Assembly: GCA_905235425.1 (NCBI GenBank)
Contig: CAJOKY010000059.1
Location: 1 to 9,965, forward strand
DNA length: 9,965 bases
Origin: an uncultured Selenomonadaceae bacterium
GTDB lineage: Bacteria > Bacillota > Negativicutes > Selenomonadales > Selenomonadaceae
Direction of reading: 5' to 3'
The notes under the pieces were generated by a model that saw only the letters and a program-made list of their open reading frames with translations, was not told the DNA's origin and did no database searches. This document shows, in pieces, positions 1 through 5,092 of the stretch. The number at the start of each line of letters is the position of its first letter. Position 1 is the stretch's first letter. The translations under genes were made by a program, and so were the position numbers.

Positions 1-1
1 T

Positions 2-427
2 AAAACCGATTTAAAATCCGCGCAGATTTTACGACAAAATTTAGGCGAAGAATTTTTTTCAAAACACGTGATTGACTTGACGAATAAGACGACTTATCGT
101 CAGAGTGCGGCGATTTTGACTTTGTGCGATATGTACATAGGCAATGACACCGGCATTATGCACGTGGCGGCGGCGGCGAAATGTCCCGTACTTACGCCGA
201 ATTGTTTTCCGGCAGATTTACCTGCACGCCGCGCAGATTACGTGAGATTTTTCAGCCCGTACCATGTACCGAGCGTTATCGTGCAACCTGCGCACGCCTT
301 GTCGGAATGCGCCGTGAATAAGCCATACATTCAATATGGGTGCAGATCACGCGTCCCGCATTGCATTACGCAAATTTCGGCACAAGATTTGTTTAACGGC
401 TACAAAAAGTTAGCGATTAGCCATTAG
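2..427 (+). CDS. GT9-family glycosyltransferase, C-terminal part (5' end outside window)
   Basis: This is the last 141 codons of a glycosyltransferase of the ADP-heptose:LPS heptosyltransferase family (GT9). The frame is open from the window edge; the GTG at 68 is an internal valine, not a start, because the upstream residues (DLKSAQILRQ) match the two paralogs downstream. Visible are the DLTNK segment, the nucleotide-sugar-binding motif YIGNDTGIMHVAAAAKCPV and the C-terminal cysteine pattern C...PY...GCR...PHCI..I shared by all three copies. Family knowledge: GT9 enzymes transfer heptose or related sugars from nucleotide donors to surface glycans; donor and acceptor cannot be read here. The last residues, LAISH, and the TAG stop at 425-427 are encoded by the heptamer array that begins at 411, so the native C-terminus was probably altered by the repeat. 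Gene 2 follows 145 bp downstream on the same strand. The family call is firm, the function open. Confidence 0.88.
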   Translation, partial: KTDLKSAQILRQNLGEEFFSKHVIDLTNKTTYRQSAAILTLCDMYIGNDTGIMHVAAAAKCPVLTPNCFPADLPARRADYVRFFSPYHVPSVIVQPAHALSECAVNKPYIQYGCRSRVPHCITQISAQDLFNGYKKLAISH

Positions 428-559
428 CCATTAGCCATTAGCTATTAGTGATTAGCTATTAGCTATTAGCCATTAGCCATTAGCTATTAGTGATTAGCTA
501 TTAGCTTGTAAATATATCTGCTAAAAGCTAAAAGCTAACAGCTAACAGCTAACACCTAC
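411..559. repeat. Heptanucleotide array 1 (TAGCCAT-type, then inverted CTAACAG-type)
   Basis: Thirteen uninterrupted 7-bp units of the form TAGNNAT run from 411 to 501 (TAGCCAT, TAGCTAT, TAGTGAT, TAGCGAT, one unit cut at 502-506). After a 14-bp spacer come five units of opposite polarity (CTAAAAG, CTAAAAG, CTAACAG, CTAACAG, CTAACAC; 521-555). A higher-order unit of five heptamers is repeated exactly (425-459 and 467-501). The two polarities are complementary: 494-507 can pair with 532-545 with one mismatch around a 24-nt loop, ending just before the ribosome binding site of the next gene. The array supplies the stop codon of the first glycosyltransferase gene. It fills the whole 145-bp gap between genes 1 and 2. 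Confidence 0.95.
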
Positions 560-560
560 A

Positions 561-566
561 AAGGAG
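561..566 (+). promoter_or_regulatory. Ribosome binding site fixing a TTG start
   Basis: AAGGAG lies 6 nt before the TTG at 573, immediately after the heptamer array. There is no ATG or GTG in frame at this spacing, so this site decides the TTG start of the second glycosyltransferase gene. The third gene has the same arrangement. Confidence 0.85.
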
Positions 567-572
567 ACTAAT

Positions 573-1895
573 TTGGAAGAAGATAAATCTGTAAATTTTA
601 ACGCCGTAACAGACGCTTTCAATGCATACGGTGAAAAATTTGTACGCGAAAAAAATTTTGACGTTCGCGATTTTATAAACTTCATGGAAGAAAAATTTAC
701 TGCGGCGGGATATCGCACCGCGCCGAAAATTGGCGAAAAGCTTAACCTGCTGATAATTCACGACGCCGGTATAGGTGATTTTGTCCTGCAGTCCGGCGCG
801 ATTCGTGAAATACGCCGCCTTTATCCTGCCGCACATATTACATTGGTAGTGAACAGCGGCTCTGTTGCATTGGCTGAGTGTTGTCCCTATGTCAACGAAA
901 TTATTTCTCTTGAACCCAGCCAAAAACATTTTGATGAAATGTACAAGGCTTGCTTGAAAACCGCGCAGAAAATTTTCAAACGCGGCATTAATATCTGCTA
1001 CGCCTTCATACACCGCGCGTGGACGCCGTTTTTAATGTATATGAGCGGCGCAAGGATAAGAATAGCGCACCACGTTAAGGATATTGACGACGCCTATTTA
1101 ATGTCACAAAAAAGCCCCCTCCTGCAGTCACTGAAATTTTTCGCGACAGATTTTGTACCAATGTTTGTTTACGGCAACCATATGACGGACGTTTTCTTTT
1201 CGCCGCTTGATTACGCCTTAAAAGCGCCGGTAGCCAATCGCGAATTGGAATTGTGGTACACGCCGCTTGATTATTTTAATGCGCAAAATATTTTGGCGAA
1301 CGTCTCAACTCCGCGATACGCTTTTTCAATGGGCGGCAATGAATTTATGAAACATTATCCGCCTGAAAAATATGCCGAACTTATAAAAATGATTTTGGCG
1401 GCAGAAAATGTGACTTTTGTAATTTTCGGTGCAGGTGAACCTGATTTAAAGTCCGCGCAGATTTTACGACAAAGTTTAGGTGAAGAAATTTTTTCAAAAC
1501 ACGTGATAGACTTGACTAATAAAATTAATTTCAGACTGGGTGCGGCGGTTACCGGTTTATGTGATATGTACATTGGCAATGACACTTCGGCTATGCATAT
1601 TGCAGCGGCGGCGAAATTGCCGGTACTTACGCCGAATTGTTTTGCCGTCGACCTGCCGCAGAATAAATTTGACTACGTGCGATTTTTCAGCCCGTACCAT
1701 GTGCCTAGCGTAGTAGTTCAGCCTAAACACGCGCTTGATGAATGCAAAGTCGCGGAGCCTTATGATTCAATGGGCTGTAGAGTAAAGACGCCGCATTGTA
1801 TCACGCAGATTGAGCCGCAGACTTTATTTCAAGGTTACAAAATTCTGAAGTCGCGTATTGCCGATAAAAAGTCAAATCCGCTATTTATTTGTTAG
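573..1895 (+). CDS. GT9-family (heptosyltransferase-like) glycosyltransferase, copy 2
   Basis: A 440-residue protein, probably cytoplasmic or membrane-peripheral, with no signal peptide or membrane helix visible. Residues 1-55 form a short N-terminal region (FINFMEEKFTAAGYR) shared with copy 3. The GT-B N-domain starts with HDAGIGDFVLQSGAIREI (63-80), the family's GxGD motif followed by 'RRLYP'. The C-domain shows GGNEFMKHYPPEKYAEL (254-270), DLTNK (313-317) and IGNDTSAMHIAAAAKLPVL (334-352), the nucleotide-sugar-binding signature. C391, C402 and C409 make a C-terminal cysteine cluster common in GT9. Family knowledge: transfer of a heptose-like sugar from an ADP- or other nucleotide donor to a lipopolysaccharide-type or other surface acceptor. 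The start is TTG with AAGGAG upstream. The stop TAG at 1893-1895 is the first unit of heptamer array 2. It is flanked by paralogs on both sides, indicating tandem duplication. The specific donor and acceptor are unknown. Confidence 0.9.
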   Translation: MEEDKSVNFNAVTDAFNAYGEKFVREKNFDVRDFINFMEEKFTAAGYRTAPKIGEKLNLLIIHDAGIGDFVLQSGAIREIRRLYPAAHITLVVNSGSVALAECCPYVNEIISLEPSQKHFDEMYKACLKTAQKIFKRGINICYAFIHRAWTPFLMYMSGARIRIAHHVKDIDDAYLMSQKSPLLQSLKFFATDFVPMFVYGNHMTDVFFSPLDYALKAPVANRELELWYTPLDYFNAQNILANVSTPRYAFSMGGNEFMKHYPPEKYAELIKMILAAENVTFVIFGAGEPDLKSAQILRQSLGEEIFSKHVIDLTNKINFRLGAAVTGLCDMYIGNDTSAMHIAAAAKLPVLTPNCFAVDLPQNKFDYVRFFSPYHVPSVVVQPKHALDECKVAEPYDSMGCRVKTPHCITQIEPQTLFQGYKILKSRIADKKSNPLFIC

Positions 1896-1977
1896 ATAGT
1901 AGATAGTAGATTGTAGATGATAGGGAGTAGGATTTTTGACCGCTACCTCCTACCCTCTACCCTCTACCCTCTACTCA
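1893..1977. repeat. Heptanucleotide array 2 (TAGATAG-type, then inverted CTACCCT-type)
   Basis: Five TAG-polarity heptamers (TAGATAG twice, TAGATTG, TAGATGA, TAGGGAG; 1893-1927) are followed, after a short spacer, by five CTA-polarity heptamers (CTACCTC, three CTACCCT, CTACTCA; 1943-1977). 1921-1930 can pair with 1943-1952 (eight Watson-Crick pairs, one G-T, one mismatch, 12-nt loop). The first TAG is the stop codon of copy 2, and the array ends three bases before the Shine-Dalgarno of copy 3. An ATG at 1917 inside the array opens the same frame as copy 3 but has no ribosome binding site. Confidence 0.93.
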
Positions 1978-1979
1978 CC

Positions 1980-1986
1980 GGAGGTG
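1980..1986 (+). promoter_or_regulatory. Ribosome binding site fixing the TTG start of copy 3
   Basis: GGAGGTG lies 5 nt before the TTG at 1992. Starting there makes the N-terminus align residue for residue with copy 2 (HDAG at residue 63 in both), which rejects the longer in-frame ATG at 1917 within the repeat. Confidence 0.87.
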
Positions 1987-1991
1987 TTAAT

Positions 1992-3332
1992 TTGTCAGAA
2001 GTCAAACAATCCGATATTCAAGCCGTAATCGACGCACTAAAAATTTACGTTGACAATGTCGAAAAAACTAATCGCTGTAACCTGCAGGAATTTGTAGATT
2101 TTATGGAGCCAAAATTTTCTGCGGCGGGATATCGCGATAAACCGAAATTAGGCGAAAAAATTAATGTGATGATAATGCACGACGCCGGCGTTGGTGATTT
2201 TGTACTGCAGAGCGGCGCAATTCGTGAAGTACGCAGGATTTATCCCAAAGCTCATATTACGCTTGTTGTAGGTTCACCTGCCGCGTCATTGGCTGAATTT
2301 TGTCCGCATGTTGACGAAGTTATTTTGAACAATCAACAGTACAATCCTCTGAATTATGTTGACGGTTTAAAATGGAATTTGAATTTCGTACAAAAACTTT
2401 TAACGCGGCGTTATCATGTTGCTTATGCATTTGTACACAACCCCATTGCGACTGCGTTAATGTATATGAGCGGTGCGCAGGAGAGAATTTCACATTTCTT
2501 TGAAGAAGGCGAAGAAACTTTTATCTGTCATTGCAATATGCCGCTACGCTACGGCATGGGTTTAGCTCAACATCTTCTGCCTATGTACCGGTACGGTGAC
2601 CATGTAGTTGATACTTGCTTTTCGCTATTGGAGGCGGGTCTGCACGCACCTATTGAAAATCGTGAATTGGAAATTTGGTTTACGGGGCTTGATTTGACTA
2701 CTGCAAAGGAAATGATAAAATCTGCGCGGCGTCCTCTTTATGCAGTGGTATTCGGCGGTAACAGAATGGTTAAACATTATCCGCCGGAAAAATACGCAAA
2801 AGTTTTAGAGCTGATAGTAAACGCCGAGCCTTCTGCTAATTTTGTAATTTTAGGCGGCGGTCAAGCCGATGCAATTTCAGCTCAAACTTTGCGACAAAGT
2901 TTAGGCGAAGATTTTTTTTCAAAGTACGTGATTGACTTAACCAACAAGGTTACGTACCGACAGACAGCGGCAGTTTTGGGCTTATGCAATATGTACATAG
3001 GCAACGATACCGGCGCCTTGCACGTCGCGGCTGCTATGAAGTGTCCGGCGCTTGCCGTGTTTCCTTTTCCTGCTGATTTCCCCGCACCGAGCATGGTTGA
3101 CGGCTTGCGGCTTTTCCGACCTTACCATGTCCCTGCCGTTGTAGTTCAACCTGCTCATGCTCTTGAACCTTGCAAACGTCCCAAAAATGAACCTTATATT
3201 CCTTTTGGTTGCCGAATACTTGACCAGCCGCACTGTATCGCATCTATTCTGCCGGATGTTGTATTCGCCGGTTTTCAAATTTTAAAAGACAAAATCGCTA
3301 AAAATATTGTTAATACCACTTACGTATATTAA
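1992..3332 (+). CDS. GT9-family (heptosyltransferase-like) glycosyltransferase, copy 3
   Basis: A 446-residue paralog of copy 2, collinear through the N-terminal region and GT-B fold: MHDAGVGDFVLQSGAIREV (62-80), GGNRMVKHYPPEKYAKV (255-271), DLTNK (315-319) and YIGNDTGALHVAAAMKCPAL (335-354). The C-terminal cysteines are present (C394, C407, C415). It differs from copy 2 around 114-140 and at 357-372, where it reads FPFPADFPAPSMVDG instead of the TPNCFAVDLP type, so acceptor or donor preference may differ. The TTG start is supported by GGAGGTG; the 25-residue extension to an upstream ATG would be translated heptamer repeat and is not credible. No terminator is visible between its TAA stop and the rpmB promoter 7 bp downstream, so read-through into rpmB is possible. 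The role is inferred as addition of a sugar to a surface glycan or glycoprotein; the substrate is unknown. Confidence 0.9.
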   Translation: MSEVKQSDIQAVIDALKIYVDNVEKTNRCNLQEFVDFMEPKFSAAGYRDKPKLGEKINVMIMHDAGVGDFVLQSGAIREVRRIYPKAHITLVVGSPAASLAEFCPHVDEVILNNQQYNPLNYVDGLKWNLNFVQKLLTRRYHVAYAFVHNPIATALMYMSGAQERISHFFEEGEETFICHCNMPLRYGMGLAQHLLPMYRYGDHVVDTCFSLLEAGLHAPIENRELEIWFTGLDLTTAKEMIKSARRPLYAVVFGGNRMVKHYPPEKYAKVLELIVNAEPSANFVILGGGQADAISAQTLRQSLGEDFFSKYVIDLTNKVTYRQTAAVLGLCNMYIGNDTGALHVAAAMKCPALAVFPFPADFPAPSMVDGLRLFRPYHVPAVVVQPAHALEPCKRPKNEPYIPFGCRILDQPHCIASILPDVVFAGFQILKDKIAKNIVNTTYVY

Positions 3333-3338
3333 AAAAAT

Positions 3339-3367
3339 TTGCACAAAAAATTTTTCTGTGCTATAAT
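3339..3367 (+). promoter_or_regulatory. Sigma-A promoter of rpmB with an embedded dyad
   Basis: The -35 box TTGCAC (3339-3344) and a perfect -10 TATAAT (3362-3367) are 17 bp apart, with the TG of an extended -10 at 3359-3360. Initiation is expected near 3374, giving a leader of about 25 nt before the ATG. The spacer holds a 21-bp imperfect palindrome (3341-3361, GCACA...TGTGC arms with A/T centre) that overlaps the -35 box. It could be an operator or simply an AT-rich dyad. Confidence 0.85.
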
Positions 3368-3398
3368 TCGCGCATTATGCTAAAAGAAGGTGAAATAA

Positions 3399-3590
3399 AT
3401 GGCCAGTTATTGTGAAATTTGTCATAAAGGTATAATGTCGGGTATGAATGTCAGTCATTCGCATTTAAAGACAAAGCGCAAATGGAAACCGAATATCCAA
3501 CACGTCCGCGCCATAGTTGACGGCGAAATTAAGCGCGTAAATGTTTGTACTCGTTGCCTTCGCTCCGGTAAAGTCCAACGCGCTATCTAA
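3399..3590 (+). CDS. rpmB: Large ribosomal subunit protein bL28
   Basis: A 63-residue protein of normal bL28 length. It opens with MASYCEICHKG, has the conserved basic stretch HSHLKTKRKWKPNIQ (20-34) and ends with VCTRCLRSGKV. Two CxxC pairs (C5/C8 and C50/C53) form a zinc-binding site, the 'C+' version found in many Firmicutes. bL28 is a component of the 50S subunit, added late in assembly. The ATG has a GAAGGTG ribosome binding site 6 nt upstream. The gene is monocistronic: its own extended -10 promoter lies before it and a strong terminator 20 bp after the stop. It is an ordinary housekeeping gene between the glycosyltransferase cluster and the convergent minus-strand operon. Confidence 0.97.
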   Translation: MASYCEICHKGIMSGMNVSHSHLKTKRKWKPNIQHVRAIVDGEIKRVNVCTRCLRSGKVQRAI

Positions 3591-3610
3591 ACTTTTTCTT
3601 ACAACACAAA

Positions 3611-3648
3611 AAAACCTCTCACGAGAAATTTTCTTGCGAGGGGTTTTT
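3611..3648. terminator. Bidirectional intrinsic terminator between rpmB and plsC
   Basis: The arms AAAACCTCTC (3611-3620) and GAGGGGTTTT (3638-3647) pair over 10 bp with one G-T. An inner stem, CGAGAA with TTCTTG, continues the hairpin. A T-run follows on the plus strand, and the A-run at 3608-3614 gives a T-run on the minus strand. It lies between convergent genes and should end both transcripts. Confidence 0.9.
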
Positions 3649-3661
3649 AGTTTGCAAAATT

Positions 3662-4267
3662 TTAAATTGAACTTTCACCGTAACTTTTCAGTTTGGCGAC
3701 TTCTTCCATAATTTTTGTGGCGAATTGAGCCAAGTACTCCTTATCCTTAGCGTTGCCGTCAAAATATACCGGTTTACCGTAGACTACGGCGAGGCGCGGA
3801 AATTTTGATTCAGCTGAAAATATTTTATCGGTATTGACAATCGCCGCCGGAATAATCGGCGATTTTGTCATGGCGGCTATCAGACTTACGCCTGGTTCCG
3901 CCTTACCGATTTTGCCGCTTTTACTGCGGGTGCCTTCGGGAAAAATTCCGAGACAGTCACCGTTTTTTAAAATCTTCACGGCAGTTTTTATCGCCGCTTT
4001 ATCTGCCGCGCCGCGCTTTACGGGAAATACATGCAAGCCGTGACATATCGCCGCCATTACGGGATTTTTAAAAAGCTCCTCCTTGCCCATAAAATTTACT
4101 TCACGGTCAATGAAAGTTCCCAAAAAAGGCGGATCCCAATTCGCCATGTGATTTGACGCCAATATAAACGCGCCGGTCTTCGGAATATTTTCAGCGCCTA
4201 TTACCTTTGTCCGAAAAATAATCCCGTACCATAAGCGGCATAGAATTTTGAAAAATTTATAAAACAT
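3662..4267 (-). CDS. plsC: 1-acyl-sn-glycerol-3-phosphate acyltransferase
   Basis: A 201-residue enzyme of the PlsC/LPLAT family that acylates lysophosphatidic acid to phosphatidic acid at the inner membrane, the second acylation in phospholipid synthesis. All four family blocks are visible: NHMANWD (39-45, catalytic His40 and Asp45), FPVKRG (81-86), FPEGTRS (109-115) and IIPAAI (138-143). The N-terminal hydrophobic and basic stretch (FYKFFKILCRLWYGIIF) probably anchors it to the membrane. It is last in the minus-strand series aroA-cmk-plsC, an order known from Firmicutes, and ends at the shared terminator. Oddity: the 39-bp gap to cmk is almost entirely heptamer repeat and no Shine-Dalgarno is evident before the ATG, unlike every other gene here. 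Translation may rely on coupling to cmk or an AU-rich leader (inference). Confidence 0.93.
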   Translation of the reverse strand: MFYKFFKILCRLWYGIIFRTKVIGAENIPKTGAFILASNHMANWDPPFLGTFIDREVNFMGKEELFKNPVMAAICHGLHVFPVKRGAADKAAIKTAVKILKNGDCLGIFPEGTRSKSGKIGKAEPGVSLIAAMTKSPIIPAAIVNTDKIFSAESKFPRLAVVYGKPVYFDGNAKDKEYLAQFATKIMEEVAKLKSYGESSI

Positions 4268-4272
4268 AGTTT

Positions 4273-4304
4273 TAGATTGTAGAGAGTAGAGGGTAGATTG
4301 TAGG
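4273..4304. repeat. Heptanucleotide array 3 (TAGATTG/TAGAGGG units)
   Basis: Four 7-bp units (TAGATTG, TAGAGAG, TAGAGGG, TAGATTG) plus a partial TAGG fill the cmk-plsC gap. On the coding (minus) strand they read as CTA-polarity units (CTACAAT, CTACCCT, CTACTCT). They belong to the same subfamily as arrays 2 and 5. The array occupies the place where the plsC ribosome binding site would be expected. Confidence 0.88.
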
Positions 4305-4306
4305 TT

Positions 4307-4954
4307 TTAAACTTCAACCAGCCTCAAAATAGAATCAACGACTTCGTCAACCGTCATATTGGTTGAATCGATTAAAACGGCGTCATCAGCCTTTGCAAGC
4401 GGCGCAATTTCGCGTTCGCTGTCCTGCTTATCCCTAAACGCAATTTCACTTTCCACCGCGTCCAAAGTCACGGCTTGACCTTTCGCCTTCAACTCTTCAA
4501 AACGCCGCCGCGCTCGTTCCTTAAGTGACGCCGTAAGAAAAATTTTCACGTCGGCATTTGGTAAAACCTGCGTACCGATATCGCGACCGTCCATTATAAC
4601 CGAGCCTTGCCGCGCCATTTCGCGTTGCAGTTCGGTTAATTTTTTTCGTACAAAGCCGTACTTCGACACGTCCGAAGCAAGCTTGCTGACTTCCGGCGTA
4701 CGAATTTCTTTAGTAACTTCTTCGCCGTCAAGAAAAACTTTTGCATTTTCGTCAAGCGAAATTTCAATGTCACGCGTAATTTCAGCCAAAAAATTTTCGT
4801 CAAAATCTTGACCGCTACGCAAAAACTTCAAGCCGACAGCGCGGTACATAGCGCCGGTGTCAATGTACGTGTAGCCGAGTTTAGCCGCGACAATTTTTGA
4901 TACGGTACTTTTACCCGCGCCTGCAGGTCCGTCTACCGCAATTACTTTTTCCAT
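4307..4954 (-). CDS. cmk: Cytidylate kinase
   Basis: A 215-residue CMP/dCMP kinase that uses ATP to make CDP or dCDP in the cytoplasm. The P-loop is GPAGAGKST (9-17), followed by the CMP-binding IDTGAMYRAV (31-40), the conserved DGRDIGT (122-128) with VLPNADVKIFLTAS, the LID-like arginine-rich RARRRFEEL segment (147-155) and the RDKQDSEREIAPL motif (174-186) typical of Cmk. Length is normal for the bacterial family. The ATG is preceded by AAGGAG on the minus strand (complement of 4960-4965) at 5 nt spacing. It lies between aroA and plsC in the same orientation, separated from aroA by heptamer array 4 and from plsC by array 3. No internal promoter is evident, so it probably shares the aroA transcript, unless the hairpin-forming array 4 interrupts it. 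Confidence 0.96.
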   Translation of the reverse strand: MEKVIAVDGPAGAGKSTVSKIVAAKLGYTYIDTGAMYRAVGLKFLRSGQDFDENFLAEITRDIEISLDENAKVFLDGEEVTKEIRTPEVSKLASDVSKYGFVRKKLTELQREMARQGSVIMDGRDIGTQVLPNADVKIFLTASLKERARRRFEELKAKGQAVTLDAVESEIAFRDKQDSEREIAPLAKADDAVLIDSTNMTVDEVVDSILRLVEV

Positions 4955-4970
4955 GTGAACTCCTTGTTGG

Positions 4971-5092
4971 TAGGTTAGCGATTAGCCATTAGCTATTAGT
5001 GGTTAGTGATTAGCCATTAGCCGTTAGCCATTAGTGATTAGTGATTAACAGCTAACAACTAACAGCTAACAGCTAAAACCTAACAGCTAATC
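4971..5092. repeat. Heptanucleotide array 4 (TAGCCAT-type, then inverted CTAACAG-type)
   Basis: Ten contiguous TAGNNNT units (4976-5045: TAGCGAT, TAGCCAT, TAGCTAT, TAGTGGT, TAGTGAT and others) are followed by opposite-polarity units CTAACAA, CTAACAG, CTAACAG, CTAAAAC, CTAACAG (5052-5086). A 20-bp stretch at 4974-4993 is identical to 409-428 of array 1, so these two arrays form one subfamily 4.5 kb apart. The aroA stop codon (minus-strand TAG, complement of 5073-5075) and its last residues, LAVRF, lie inside the array. The array fills the aroA-cmk gap and could fold into an imperfect long hairpin. Confidence 0.95.

Noticed and set aside
411..559. CRISPR array
   Set aside because: The units are contiguous 7-bp repeats without unique spacers, and no cas genes are present.
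549..1013. 154-residue minus-strand open frame opposite GT9 copy 2
   Set aside because: Antisense shadow; it ends in the repeat and shows no family motif.
1917..1991. 25-residue N-terminal extension of GT9 copy 3 from an ATG in the repeat
   Set aside because: It would translate the heptamer array, has no ribosome binding site, and the TTG at 1992 with GGAGGTG aligns exactly with copy 2.
3834..4071. Two plus-strand open frames opposite plsC
   Set aside because: They overlap each other and a gene with all four acyltransferase motifs; neither has a ribosome binding site or recognisable domain.
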